A DNA stretch of 64,000 nt from Apoda limacodes (taxonomy: Eukaryota; Arthropoda; Insecta; Lepidoptera; Limacodidae), in contig OX291545.1 of the NCBI GenBank assembly GCA_946406115.1, positions 8,694,001-8,758,000 of the forward strand, read 5' to 3'. Every line of letters starts with the position of its first letter. Positions within the stretch are counted from its first letter, which is position 1. Shown one piece after another: positions 1 through 12,720 of this stretch. The notes below the pieces were generated by a model that ran no database searches, had not been told where the DNA came from, and was given only the letters and a program-made list of their open reading frames with translations. Position numbers and translations under genes: made by a program.

Positions 1-1084
1 TTCAAGCCGCTCATAACGCATTTGTCTTGGCTTAGCAACTGCTGAATCTACGGAATCCTAAACATAAGTATCTAAATATACCTAGTATGATTGTAACGAC
101 TAAAAATTTTGTTTTTAGATTCCATCCACAGTTACGGCTGCCCGACTTTTACTTGTTCGAGAGTTGGATAAATCACCCTCCCCATAATCCTCTGGAGATA
201 TCGACCCTTATCTAAATATGTCTTGGTTATTGGATAGATGGGTAGGGTAAGAAGGGGAATGGTTGGTTGCATATTTTATTTCCGTTAATGTGACGATCGA
301 ATAGAAACGTTTTTAAAGCGAAATTTTAACAACTGAATACTTAACATGATTCACGCTAATATATATTAGTGACAGTCTTGTTTTTATATTTGTCTGATAT
401 TACTTGACGTCGTAAAAAAGGAGCCAATTGAGCTGATTTTTGGCACAGAGATCTTTGAGTTCCTAAATAACAGATTTTTACGTCGACTAACTATAGCTAC
501 AGCTTGCTATACCCTATCTTCTTACTATGATCAAAGAGATACAGTAAGAATCCCACGCCCATAACCGAAATTAGCGCCGGTGAAGCCGTAGGCAAAAGCT
601 AGTAGAAATATAAATATGATACGTAACAATTTCAACTAGGACTTCTGCGTTATCTTCTTAATTCCCTGAATTTTACATAGTATTTTGACTATTACGACAC
701 TGGGCTTGTCCCTCCAAGGATGGTCCCTCCAGATATTACAAAAACGAACTTTTGACGAGAATAGTTCATTGTTCTTCGATGGTATTCTATTCCTAAGGTG
801 ATTGGGTATGAGCCTATCACAATACCGGGCACAAACCAGACTCGAAACAGCTTTTACAATTGACAAAAAGTTACTAGCAATTGAACCAAGGTCTTACAAA
901 ATGGCAGTCCAACTTTCTACCAATGCAATAGTCGGTTGTTTGCCAAGTGTGCCAAGATCGTAATAAGTAGGAGTTCACGATTCCTGCCTACCCCTACGAA
1001 AAATAAACGAGATATTATTTATGAACTTTTAGAATACTTAGTAGACAAAACCAATGACCGGCAGGATCATTATCTAACCCCAAT
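1..1084. other. Unassigned AT-rich sequence
   Basis: I see no conserved protein block, RNA gene or clear repeat boundary here. The short open frames (636-866 on the minus strand, 936-1160 on the plus strand) have no recognisable content. The second runs into the neighbouring SINE tail. Confidence 0.5.
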
Positions 1085-1275
1085 TTTTTTTTTTTTTTTA
1101 ATTTTTTGGATGTTACACACAGCGCCGCCTGGTCCCAAACTAACGAAGTCTCATACATAGTAAACATCCAGTCTCAAGACAAACATAAATAATAAATGTC
1201 TTGTTTGGGAATCGAACCCACGCTCCTCGATTCAGCAGTTGGGTCATTACCCACTGAGCCACGGAGCTCTATGGA
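1085..1275 (-). repeat. tRNA-derived SINE, copy 1
   Basis: On the minus strand the element starts near 1275 with CCGTGGCTCAGTGGG (box A type) and GGTTCGATTCCC (box B type). It continues with GAGACTGGATGTTTAC and GGACCAGGCGGCGCTGTGTG, and ends in an A-run (the T-run at 1087-1099). The same body occurs at 5940-6087, 15185-15395 and 50715-50942. This is an RNA polymerase III type head fused to an unrelated body, which is how SINEs are built. Confidence 0.75.
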
Positions 1276-1379
1276 AAATATATAAATCCGCCTTACCCAA
1301 GATAAGATTATGCTGTGCCACACCAGTAATCAATTAATTTTATATTAAATTCAATACTCTTACCTGTTAATTACAACTG

Positions 1380-2748
1380 AAATAATTATTTTAATCCAAA
1401 AAGGTTTACAGCATCGATACTTAAAGGCTTACAGTTTCGATGCAATAATGCCGATTTTCGAGTTCGATGAGTTTTTTAATTACAAAACAGCCGGAGCCGC
1501 AACTTATTTCACTGTTAGAAAGCAATATTCACTTGACATTCGGTTTGTATTTACACGGGTCGCAGATCGAAAATTAATTAATACCGGGGCGACTACTGCC
1601 GCATGTTAAACAGACCTAGCGAGGATTAATAGAGTTACGTAGCTTAAAGGGGAAAACGGATTATAAGATCATTCCAGTTTCCGTCCGTCTGTCACAAAGG
1701 ATTTCTCCGAAACTTAACTCTCGCGCTCGTCAAAATTACTAAATAAATATTTGTTTACATAATTTAGTTAAGTGGTCCCAATAATAAATGTAATGTAAAT
1801 AATAAAGTAAAATGATTTTTATTTCGACCAACTAGGATCATAAGGCTATACACATACACATTTGTTAGTATCAGGATATATCTTAAGAGCTAATGTTAAT
1901 TACACAATATAAAACGGTTCATAGATTTTTGTTTTTCAGTATGTGAACTATCATACAGTGGTTCACATACATAAGATCCTGCCTAGTCGACAGCAGCTTC
2001 AGGATGGTGGTACTCAGTCTGTATAGTTATAGTTGCATAGAAGCAATCTACGCGACGTGTTTACAAATGCTCCTGCGTCCCAACACCTGTATGGATGGCA
2101 TTGTGCCAAAGGAGCTTTTGGAAATAGAAATTATAAATACGAACTACGTATGCTCCTATGGCCCAACACACAAGGCGTATTGGGGCTAAGGAGGAAATGC
2201 GCACTGTTTTTACGTTTTTAGTTTTTTAGTTAACACTGATTGAGAGGAAGTCATCATTACACAATGTACAATGTAAGTATATTAAATCGTGAAGTTCATT
2301 CATTCATATCATTAAATAACTTCTCAAAAATGTATATAAGTGCACATTATTTACTAGTACACAAATATAAAAATGATGATAGGTGATCTATCGTCATGCA
2401 CATTTTAAGTTTCGGAGAAATCCTTTGTGACAGATGGACGGACACTGGAATGATCTAATAAGGTTCCGTTTTCCCCTTTAAGCTACGGAACTTTATTAAT
2501 CGTCTCTAGGTCTATTTAACATGCGGCATTAGTCGCCTCCGTAATGATAAATTTTCGATCTGCGACCCGTAGAAATACAAACCGAATGTCAAGTGAATAT
2601 TGCTTTTTAACAGCGAAATAAGTTGCGGCTCCGGCTGTTTTGTAATTAAAAAACTTATCGAACTCGAAAATCGGCATTATTGCATCGAAACTGTAAGCCT
2701 TTAAGTATCGATGCAGTAAACCATTTACGATTAAAATAATTATTTTAA
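1380..2748. mobile_element. Non-autonomous element with ~340-bp inverted arms
   Basis: The left arm, about 1380-1716, is the reverse complement of the right arm, about 2405-2748, with scattered differences. Shared blocks include CTTACAGTTTCGATGCAATA, GAGCCGCAACTTATTTC and TCACAAAGGATTTCTCCG. The middle ~690 bp has no coding potential. It contains a short internal repetition of TGCTCCT(G/A)(C/T)G(T/G)CCCAACAC around 2068 and 2150. The long arms and empty centre fit a foldback or long-TIR MITE. Confidence 0.75.
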
Positions 2749-2894
2749 TACCTTCCTCGTGATGTTATCCTTCACCTAAAAGCCAGTTGTGTTACCTCAA
2801 AATGTACTAAAGAAAAAGACTCATTGGTAAAGGATGGGCTGCAACAGAGGTCCTGTATAGAAGCATAAGCGATGCATCAATAGGTACGCATCAT

Positions 2895-3525
2895 CTCCGA
2901 CAGTGCCGCTGTGCTACAAGCTCTCAACAACAACCGCGTCAACATAGACTAATCCTGGAGTGTCACTATGAACTGCAAAAAATTGCATTGAAGAACCGGG
3001 TTTCTCTTCAATGGATACGTGGTCATAGTGGGTCTCTAGGCAATGATGCGGCAGATGAGTTGGCAAAGAGAGAATCGGGCACTTAAATAATGGGACCCGA
3101 ACCAATTGTAGCGATACCATTCACTCAACTCATAACGTAGTAACGTGACAGAACCTTACAATTACACAACAGTGGGCAGAACAAACGGACTGCAAACAAA
3201 CCAAGAATGTTCTTACATCCTTGGACGCAAATCTTTCGCACAAACTGTTAAAACTTAGTAGGAAAACCCTACGCTACATGGTTGGCATAATATCAGGTCA
3301 CGGCCCGGTAAACGGGCACTTTTTCAATATCGGTGTTACCGACAGCGACAGTCTTCCATGCAGGAGCTGTATGGAAGCCGAGGAGACACTCTCTCACGTG
3401 GTTCTTCATTGAAAAAGCGTGAGCGACCAACGGACAAAGCTCCTTAAGGATCCACAAACCATGAGAGAGGCGCTGAATAACATCAGATGCCTCAACTTCT
3501 TGATGGAGCTGGGAGGGTATGAGTA
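2895..3525 (+). pseudogene. LINE (non-LTR retrotransposon) ORF2 C-terminal remnant with RNase H domain
   Basis: The translated remnants read SDSAAVLQALNNNRVNID, then (after a frame break near 2951) LQKIALKNRVSLQWIRGHSG with GNDAADELAKRES. These are the RNase H motifs around its Asp, His and Asp residues. A further frame gives LLKLSRKTLRYMVGIISGHG and CRSCMEAEETLSHVVLHC, the zinc-knuckle-like C-terminus typical of Jockey/I-type LINEs, followed by NNIRCLNFLMELGGYE. Stops and frameshifts show the copy is dead. The 5' part (endonuclease, reverse transcriptase) is missing. Confidence 0.8.
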
Positions 3526-3625
3526 ACCAATGACAGGTATTGGTTACCTACGTACAATGGGGCCATTGTATAATAAGACTAAGTGCAGAAAACATAAGTC
3601 CAACTAACTAACTAACTTAAATGGG

Positions 3626-3695
3626 CTCGAACCTCCGCCCCTCAGAACGCGAGGCAGATACTAAAACCTGTAGACCACTACCGTAAGAAATGCGT
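3626..3695 (-). repeat. tRNA-like SINE head
   Basis: On the minus strand GTGGTCTACAGG (box A like) is followed about 35 bp later by GGTTCGAGCCC (box B like). There is no closing acceptor stem and the anticodon arm is not clean, so this is better read as the head of a decayed SINE than as a working tRNA gene. Confidence 0.45.
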
Positions 3696-4492
3696 AAAAA
3701 CTACAAAGTAAGTTTAAAATTGTAAATAAGTATTAATTATTTATCATTGGGATCTCTTGATCTACCTGATTTAAAAAGAGATATAACATTGCTATGTTTC
3801 TTCTCATCAGGAAAAACACCACTTTGATAGTGGTGTGCTAAAAACAACTATTAAAAGTTATGACTAGGAGTTGTGCTATAACATGAATGATTGAGTTTAC
3901 AGTTTTTTTAAAGGTCTGTGGTGTTCTTGATTCTAATTGTTAAAATGTTTTTATGATATCCGTAGAACTAATCTTTTTTAATAAAAAAGCCACCTTTACA
4001 TTCAGGAACATTATTTTTATTAGATATTCTGCTAAAATTGGAATTGATTTAAGATGTTCAGTTATTTCGAATGAAAATGGAAACGGAATAAAACAAAAAT
4101 CCAAGATCAACAGCTACCTCAAATTTATTTTCAAACTAGTATCATCTACATTCAACTCAAAGTCCTGACAAGAATTACCAGTTTCATTATTTATTATGTT
4201 CCATGTTGTTTTTATTTTATTTATTAAATTTTTGACCTTACTTTTGAGGCTTCTTGAAATATTTTTGAGTATTTTTCACATATTCCCTAAATATTTGGCT
4301 ACATATTATATTTTCTTCCTCGATATAATTCATACAGTTTGCGCTTACCTAAATAAATACCTGGGGTAGCCTATTCACTAAAAGCGACTGGAAATAAGTT
4401 TTTTTTTTGTAGTAAATATTTTATTATACTCTGTAGTAAATATGTCAAGATCAGTATCGTACGTCATTTGGATTGCCATTATAAAGTAAATC

Positions 4493-4665
4493 CGAGGCTC
4501 GATTCCGTAAAAAGATTGATAACAATTCTCGATTGAAATCCATAGAAATAAGATATACATTGCGCATTTCAAATGACGTATAAAATTTATCGATTGTCGC
4601 GAAACCGCAATGTATATCTTATTTCTAGCGAGAATTGTTAGAAATAACTTACGTAATCGAGGCCC
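4493..4665 (+). mobile_element. Small near-palindromic MITE, copy 1
   Basis: The left end GAGGCTCGATTCCGTAA is matched, inverted, by the right end TTACGTAATCGAGGCC. Inside, AATAAGATATACATTGCG is followed ~60 bp later by CGCAATGTATATCTTATT. Nearly the whole element can fold on itself. A second copy lies at 51160-51332 in the other orientation. It has no coding content. Confidence 0.75.
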
Positions 4666-4669
4666 CGGA

Positions 4670-5935
4670 ATTTTATGCAAAAAGTTATATTTAAATGATT
4701 CAATCCGTTTGGTTGTAATTGGTATGAATTTAATTTCCTTTTTAGTAATACTATTCTTTCTTTCTTAAAACCACTAACTGGCCACAATGATCTGACTCTA
4801 GATTGCTTATAATTGACTTTTGAATTGGTTTTATGTCAGTAAATATATTGTCGATGCAAGTGGCACTAGATACAGTAATTTTAGTTGGTTCAAACAAAAC
4901 CAATTTTTTGAATTAAAAGACCAAAATAAGGCAAGTATTCCAGTTCTTAATGAGCTATTTTCTAAAAAATTTATATCAAATTCTCCACAAATTGTTGATT
5001 TTGTTCAGCACTTCTTCCATAACTAATTTAAAATTATCATAAATTGCACAAGGCGGCTTTCATACACTCACAACACTGAGATGCTCAACTTCTATACAGA
5101 ACAGCTCGGCAGTTCGCTCAACTGAGAGACTGAGAGGAGAACAAAATTCGTAATTTTTAAAGTAAAATACATAAAAAATGGTGTTTAAAAAAATAGGAAT
5201 GACGTGTTTTACTATTTTTGAAAAATCCTCCTCTAAAATAGATGTTTGGTATATTTTTGTATGAAAAACTATAGACAGTTTAAAAAAACTTTCTTTTTTT
5301 AAAAGTCAAATCGCGGGTATACGCTAGTAGTCAATAAATCGTAGTTATAGTGAAACAAACTTTTCTGACTCGGTGGTCAAAAATTAAAACTTGAGTCGCC
5401 TTTTGAAATGGTGTGAACTTACAAAGACACTAGCGACCAAACACAGAATGTCAGAAACGTTTGTTGCACTGTACACTGGATAATCCTACACAGTCACACT
5501 TCGATTAAAACTGTATTAATTTCGACTTTTTTTGTTTGTGATATTATAAAAGACACCGATTAAACCAGTAGTAGGTTTCTATTTTTTAAAAAAGCTTTAA
5601 GTTTATAATTCCTGTAAATAAAAGGCTATATTATATATATGTAGGTATAGCATAGCATAGCATACATACGGGACTGTCATCATATTTGAGAGTCTTGTCC
5701 CGTTTTTCGATAAAATACGCGTATGCACCAAAATGTCCGTTGCAAAATGACAATTTAATCTAAAATTGTATCGAATAGGACCCAAGTATAGTTTTTTTTT
5801 TAATGATTGCTAATTTTGGGAGATATCGCCTTAAACATCCCGTATCAGTTCTCAATAATATATAATATAATAATCCTACAACCACCTGAGTTTATGAGAA
5901 GCGTATTTAGCGAGGTCCGCAGACATTTCCGACGG
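4670..5935. other. Unassigned AT-rich sequence
   Basis: No protein block or repeat family is recognised. A short GCATA/TAGCA microsatellite is visible at about 5646-5665. Confidence 0.45.
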
Positions 5936-5939
5936 GTTG

Positions 5940-6087
5940 TACATTTATTTTGTAAATACAATATACATATAAAACACCCAGTCTCAAGACTAACGCAAAT
6001 AATAAACCCTTGCCTTGTGTGGAAATCGAAACCATGCCCCTCGATTCAGCAGTCCGGTCATTACCCACTGAGCCACGGAGCCGACTC
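5940..6087 (-). repeat. tRNA-derived SINE, copy 2, 3'-truncated
   Basis: On the minus strand the head CTCCGTGGCTCAGTGGGTAA and box B like GGTTTCGATTTCC are followed by GTCTTGAGACTGGGTGTTTT, as in copy 1. The distal part with GGCGCTGTGTG is missing. The Tourist-like MITE inserted directly beside the SINE's 5' end. Confidence 0.7.
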
Positions 6088-6090
6088 TAA

Positions 6091-6770
6091 GGGCGCGTTC
6101 GTTCTGGGCTGCGGAATCATTATTTTCATTACTTTTGCCACCTGTCATCCGTTCGTTTAGCATTGGTATCAAAAATATCAAAATTTTAGTATCATCTGTA
6201 ACAAACTGTCGTGCGTTTGATCAGCGTCACGATATTTTTGTTATTTTCATTACTTTTGCCACCGAAAAATGAAACTTTAGGCTCATGTCTGGAGGTGGAG
6301 TTTTTGTGTAAATCTGTAAAACTACTTATACATATTCATTATTTATGGTACTGTGTGAGTGTGTTTTATCGTAGTGTGTGTACGTTAACCGTTCGTTTTG
6401 CAAGTTTTGTAACCAAAAATTTTGTTAGTAACGTTTCTAAGCTACACGAACGGTAGCTGTCGTGCGTTTGATCAGCGTCACGATATTTTTGTTATTTTCA
6501 TTACTTTTGCCACCGAAAAATGAAACTTTAGGCTCATGTCTGGAGGTGGAGTTTTTGTGTAAATCTGTAAAACTACTTATACATATTCATTATTTATGGT
6601 ACTGTGTGAGTGTGTTTTATCGTAGTGTGTGTACGTTAACCGTTCGTTTTGCAAGTTTTGTAACCAAAAATTTTGTTAGTAACGTTTCTAAGCTACACGA
6701 ACGGTAGGTGTCGGTGGCAAAACTGGCGTTGTCGTTCGTGGGAACTCTTAATCCCAGAACAAACGCGCCC
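6091..6770. mobile_element. Tourist-like (PIF/Harbinger-type) MITE carrying a perfect internal tandem duplication
   Basis: The terminal inverted repeats GGGCGCGTTCGTTCTGGG and CCCAGAACAAACGCGCCC differ at one base. The flanks are TAA (left) and TTA (right), matching the TWA target type of Harbinger elements. Inside, a 251-bp unit (6206-6456) is repeated head to tail (6457-6707) with no difference I can see, which gives two identical 81-codon frames that are not genes. A second, non-duplicated member sits at 30510-30928. Confidence 0.8.
6206..6707 (+). repeat. 251-bp perfect tandem duplication
   Basis: Both units start CTGTCGTGCGTTTGATCAGC and end ACACGAACGGTAG. The identity implies a recent duplication, ongoing homogenisation, or an assembly artefact. 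Confidence 0.9.
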
Positions 6771-6774
6771 TTAA

Positions 6775-8735
6775 TGACTGAGGCAATCAAATATATATTA
6801 CGTATTACAGAGGTAAAGAATAAAAGTCCTATTCTTCCTGTGTAGTTTACCGTCTAAAAAACACCAGTTATCTCAACTTATTAAGACTTGATATTAGATG
6901 TAAAAAAGTAAACAATTATTTATTTACACAACATTAATCATTATTTGTACTGATAATATATTAAAAGCATTACATGCAATGCTTACAAATAGCAAAAACC
7001 TTCACCGACAACCTACCAAACGTTGCTAGTGCCTTTAGTTTAGATTGGGCACATGCTTTTATCGGATCAGCCCGAATAAACCTTGGATCCCGCTTCAGCG
7101 TAAGTACCCTCTCAAATTATCTAGGGTTGGACAAAACCCGCTTTTTAATTTAGTTCGTAAGCGTACTTCAAAGCAAGGTTGTCGAATTAAAAACGAAACG
7201 AACGAACGGTACAGTGTTTACTATTTATGAGAAGGGTTGACAAATTTAATTGAAATTGGTCTATTGGGGTGACCGTTGGCTACATATAGTCTATATCTAT
7301 AACATGGTGTATTTAGGATTATTAATTAAAAATCGTTAATTTAAAAATATTCTAGAGAGTACCTATGCCATTGCTCTCCATTTTTCTGTGTCTATAAGAA
7401 TACTAATTCCAAAGTGACCACAGAGCAGTGTTTAGGTACAACTTATCATGTAAAAATTACCAATGTGTAAAAATCGACAAAAAAATTTTTATCTACACTA
7501 ACTTAACAACGTTTCAATTCGAATCCAACTAATTTTGTCTGAATAATTTTACCAGTTTAAGTAGATATTTTCAAAATTGCTCGAGTGTCATATTGAAATA
7601 TAATAATATTTTTTATGGCCAATATTCTTAGAGTGATTCTTTGGACAAACAGTGAACAAGCTATCAAAAAGCCATAATAGAGTTTAGTAATAACTTCATG
7701 TATAGCATGTAAAATAAAGTGTTAACTGACTTTAGATGACTGACTTAAGATGTCTTCAAGGTGTCGAAGTAGAAATCGATATAGCATTTGATTTGCCTAA
7801 GAAATAGTGCTCAGGGCAGTATAACTGAGACACGAGGTTCAAACAGATATGTCTTAAATTATCACAGATAAAACGGAAGTAATATTTAATTCTGTGTTGC
7901 GTCTCTAGCGGTTGTTGTTGGTTTTGCTACTCTCAAAATTTTATGACAGATTGAGCTGTCAAATATACAATGTCAAAAAAGTAAATAAACAAAAGTTATT
8001 ATTTTTAATAAATAAATATGGATAAGAAGTGATGGGAAGTAAATAGCGAGTATGTTTTCACTTCTGCCGGCACTCCCGGAGTGCAACCCGTTTTTTTTTT
8101 TCTATTATTGTTAATAAAAACAGAGAAAATTTGCCGAAGAAACAAAGTCAATGTCAGAGCTTATAGAACTTGACAAGCGAAAGGTGACAATGGAATGGCC
8201 AGCACTGTTCGTTGAACCGATATCCGTTGGATAAAAAAAGGTTCCCGGTTTTGGTTTACGGACTGTAAAATTCAGCGTGGGCCGATCTCCTACTACATTA
8301 TATAGACAGATGGCTTGGTGAGAATCGTACATATACAGGCGGCTTATGCCTAGCTGTTGTAGACTACAAACTGATTTTTCTAATTAGTTAAACATTTTTG
8401 TGCAGGGAACATCTACACCTAACTCGAATTCTTTTTCTTTTTCAAGTTTATTCAGTTAAACTAAAATGATTAATAAACTGGCTTAACATTTTTATTTCAC
8501 AAGTTTTTTATTGTTATAAGCCACCTTTATTTTCATCAATATTATTAATGTGGGTTATGTTCCAAAGAAAAAATAACAATGACACAATTCTGCTTTCAGC
8601 TTTTGACGAAAATCAATGCAATACATCAGTACTGTACACTATAGCTATAGCTTAGGTTTCACCCGGAAAACACTGCAATGTTACTTTACACACTTTAGTC
8701 GTTACTTAATATTTGGTAAAGTATATTTTTATCAA
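6775..8735. other. Unassigned AT-rich sequence
   Basis: No coding block, RNA gene or bounded repeat is recognised across this stretch. Confidence 0.4.
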
Positions 8736-8737
8736 TA

Positions 8738-9110
8738 GCCGGGTTGACTGAGCGAGCAGCCTCGCGAGGCAGATCGGATGTTTGACGCGCAACGTTTGCC
8801 ACACGAGGCAGCCTCAGTCTGTAAATTTCTTGTCCGAGGCAGGCGAAGGAATACAATTTTGTATCAACTTGATATACAAATATTTATCCAAATTAGCCAC
8901 GTACTAATTGAGCGATCGAGGCAAACTAAAACCGTCCGTTGTACTAAGGCGCCTTTGAGCATCGACAAAAATTGACAACGATTGTCTTAGCCCGCGGCAC
9001 CTTTGCCCGAGGCAGAGCGTTCGCTTTCCGCGGGCGAGGCGCGACCTACTGAGCGCGCAATTGCCTAGCGCGACAGCTTCGCGAGGCGGCTCGCTCGGTC
9101 AGTACGCGGC
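8738..9110. mobile_element. GC- and CpG-rich MITE with TA flanks
   Basis: The left end TAGCCGGGTTGACTGAGCGA pairs with the right end CGGTCAGTACGCGGCTA as imperfect inverted repeats, continuing into GCCTCGCGAGGC and GCGAGGCGGC. The flanking TA at 8736-8737 and 9111-9112 fits a TA target. The interior repeats a CGAGGC(A/G) motif many times in both orientations and is far richer in G+C than its surroundings. It has no coding content. Confidence 0.7.
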
Positions 9111-9589
9111 TAATTACTTAATTTTGTAAAACTTTATATTTAAATATATATTGAATATACATTTCATAACTTTTGCCATATGCAAATAAAAATATTTTAT
9201 TTTCCCTGAAAAATTTAAAATTATCAATTACTATAATATTAAATGGGGGTGCGATCGATTATGTAGGATCTGTATATAAGATTGCCTGCCTTGAAATTTG
9301 GCTAGCGTTATTTTGGTCCTGAACTAGGAAATGAAACATATTTTAATCCAACTAGCACTTGTCATGGGCAACAAAAATATTTGGGTATTATGTCGCGTAC
9401 ACCTATTCTAAATCATAAACTGGTAATAATTATATGGACATTAACTGGACGAAATGAAGAATTTTGATCAAAATAAACCGACCATTAAAACTCTGATTAC
9501 GGACTTTGCTTCCCTGTGTCTATTCTGCCGCTTGTATAATGGTTTATGTTCTGAGAAATAGTTCAAAATAAACGCCAATGGCAGGGAAT

Positions 9590-9845
9590 TAAAAGGGCTG
9601 TCCAAAACCAAAAAGGTCACACATTTCAGACGTACTGCCTCCCGCGAACGTTTAGCTTGTCAAGATTTTTTCGAGGGACTACAGAATGAGTTTCTACAGG
9701 AAGGGAATGATTAAATTTTTATATAGGGTCGGCAACGCACGAGTAATGATCCTGGTGTTGGAAACGTACAAAGGCTGCGGTGACTACTCAGCATCATGCG
9801 AGCCGTGAGCTTGTTTGCCACCGCGGTGGTAATATAAAAACCTAG
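9590..9845 (-). repeat. Dispersed repeat family A
   Basis: On the minus strand it carries GGTGGCAAACAAGCTCACGG, GGTGACC(G/A)CAGCCT-like and GCGTTGCCGACCCTATATA-like blocks. Related copies lie near 12640-12720, 26570-26700, 32545-32620, 43985-44340, 46385-46620 and 49430-49490. It is a non-coding lepidopteran-type interspersed repeat, and I cannot name its source element. Confidence 0.6.
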
Positions 9846-9849
9846 GTAA

Positions 9850-12635
9850 TACAACATCTTTTATTTTCGTCAGCTTCTAATATTTGATGATAACATTCTA
9901 AAATGTATTTTCGTTCATCCTTAGAGTGCTTACTTAGAGTGGGCAGATGGAAGTGCTGCATTTTAATTAAATCCCCGCCGAGAGATTAAGCTTCGTGTGC
10001 TTTCCTCCAATTGGTCTGCGAAAATTTTAGTTGATTTTTTTCCAACTCCATTGTGAAAGAACGTTTCTCTCTTGATGAAAAAGCTTACTATGCCTGTATT
10101 TTAAAAAAATCTTTTCGCCACCCTAGAGCACATTCATATACACATATTCTTTGGTGTTGCAATGTTTATAACTAACAAATGCGTTAAGTACTATTTTTAC
10201 ATAATATTCTTTCAATAAAAATTAACGAACAAATTTATATGCATTAACTGTGTTTTTGTCGATAAGAAGGGATATTTATTTTACAAGAATACCTTGGCAA
10301 AATTCCTACTGAAGAGTAATAGCTTTGAAGATGGCTTTTTTTAGAAGATGTTAAAAAGTAGAGGTAGGTCCTACTTTTTTAACATCGTACGTACATAATA
10401 CGTGCATTTCTGCATTAGTATTTCAAAAAGTCGAATAATATAAATAATTTGGAAAAAATACTGATCAAAACAAAAAACCTTTTCCGCAATATTTAAATAG
10501 CATTTATCTGTGTAATAAACTCATGCAATATAATCTTAAATAACTTATTTAATAACAAATACCAATTTAACATCAAACACATCGATTTCATGTAAAATTC
10601 GTATTTAAGATCTAAAACAAAATACTGGTAGATGAAATATTAAATGTTTGTCCAAACGTTCTACAAATGTATTCGACATCACAAAGCGACAACTCTGCAC
10701 TGCATTTGACATAACTCATTACGAAGCGCCACTACAGGAAACACCCGCTGAATTAACAACGCAGGGTGCCAGCATGTACAGAAATACCAAAAGACCAGTT
10801 GCTCACTATAAGAAAGTCTTTAATCATGTTTAAAGATTTTTCCTTATAACATATTCAGTCGTACATAGAAATCAATATAATCGTAATGGAAGACATAACG
10901 ACCTGGAGATAAGTGTCTTGACTAATGATTTCTAGGCAGACCATCTTATAGGCATAAGAATAACTGAGCAAGATCTGTTGCATATACAATCATTTGCTAG
11001 ACAGTTAATGTCGTGAATTCGCATACTTTAGGCGTTTATGTATAATTCATTTTAGTTCCTTAATCTGCCTTTTTGGCTGTGGAACCCAATTCTTTTTGGT
11101 GAACTTTTTGTACACATATTTTGTTTTTGCTAAAGACATTTGGTGTTATTTATTTATTATTCTTATGGATTCTGTTTTATTAAATAATATTTCCAATTTC
11201 ACGCCAGAGCGTAGTCTACCTAATATTCCCTTGGCTTTAAATATTATAGGAAATTAAGGAAACAATTTTGGCCATCCAGGCGAAGCGTCGCGTTCTCGTC
11301 GGATTATTTTTATTATAGGCAAGTAATCTAAGCTGGCCTCTGCACTACACGTGGCTATTGCTGTGTTTGTGTGTGTAGGCAAACTGTCAATGTTAATCAC
11401 TTGCGCTGCGGACCTCGGCTGGTCAGTATCATTCTCAAGTTAGTACATAGCGAGATGTCGGTATTATTTTTTTACCATAGTAAAACCTGCGATCGCATTG
11501 TTAAAGCACTAGTTATCCAGTGATCTGGTTACGTGCCTCATTTTGGATCGCCTCAGCTCGTTGGGGCCGGATTCCATGGATACAGGCCTAACCTTTGATT
11601 TATGTAGTATACTGAGTATATAATTAAAAAAAACATTTAATAATTTTTTTAACACACAACATTTAGTGCATAAATTGAGCTCGTAAAGTTTAAATGTAGA
11701 GGTTTTCGACTAATTTTATTACCCATCAAGGGTATCGCTAAAATTAAAAGGCAGTTCTTCTCTTTCGGAAGGCGACAGTTTAAATAAAATCAAAATCGAC
11801 AGTTAATTTCTAGTTTAAAAAGTTAATATGAAAGATGTGAGATTCAAGTGCACTTAACCAGAGATACCTGTATTTTATTATGAAAAATAAATAGTTATAC
11901 ATAAAATAATATGGTATCAACAACTTACCAACGCCGAGTTGAAGCTACTAAGGCTATAGAAACGTAAAGATTTTTTTTTTACTTTTTTTTAAAATTTAAT
12001 GTATGAAAATTAGGACAGTTACCTCGGTTTTGGAGTCTATTAGGGGGTAATATAGGAGATACAGCTTTGAATGGGAATTTAGTTATTTTCGTAAATAAAA
12101 CCACGAAAATTAGGATAGGCGCTTAGTTGTAAAGTTGCAAATAACGCATGACGTCATTCAAGATTTTTTGGAAATCATCCTTTAAGGGTGAAAGAAATGT
12201 AAAGTTTCCATCGCTTTATACGACGGAAAATGTTAAATCACGCAGTAAAGACCATGGGGAAACAGTTAGTAATAAAATACCAGCTCCTATTAAATTTTTG
12301 TCAAGTGTATAAGGCTTTATTTGTGGCCTATTTCACGTTTTTTACATTTTATTAATAACCTAATACATATTATCAAAAACTATAAGTTCGTTTTAATTAA
12401 AGAGATATAGATTAAAGATAAGAACGACGCTTTTCACACAAAAAATGTAGAAAAAATTACTAGCTTTATTAAATTTTATAAACATGTATTGATAAATTAA
12501 AGTAATATTTTTGTATAAGTTATTAAGAAAACTCCCAAAAATCGTGGGAAGAGTGACTTTTAGTAATTGAATAATAAATATTTTAAAAATTCCTCTGAAA
12601 AAATCCCTTACGACAAAGATTAACCCTTCTTCGTT
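9850..12635. other. Unassigned AT-rich sequence
   Basis: No conserved protein, RNA gene or bounded transposon is recognised. A 61-codon frame at 10648-10833 has no family features. Confidence 0.4.
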
Positions 12636-12639
12636 TGTG

Positions 12640-12720
12640 GACCAAGGTGGCAAACAAGCTAACGGTCCGTCTAAGGTAAGCGGTCACCGCAGCCTATGAA
12701 CGCTTGCAACACTGGGGCAT
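12640..12720 (+). repeat. Dispersed repeat family A, short copy
   Basis: It contains GGTGGCAAACAAGCTAACGG, CGGTCACCGCAGCCTATGAA and CGCTTGCAACACTGGGGCAT in the same order as the other family A copies. Confidence 0.6.

Noticed and set aside
1201..1275. Possible tRNA gene on the minus strand
   Set aside because: It has A- and B-box-like sequences but no acceptor stem or clean anticodon arm, and it is fused to the shared SINE body.
6211..6707. Two identical 81-codon frames in tandem, looking like a duplicated small gene
   Set aside because: They lie inside the Tourist-like MITE, and their identity comes from the DNA-level 251-bp duplication. The other family copy does not preserve the frame.
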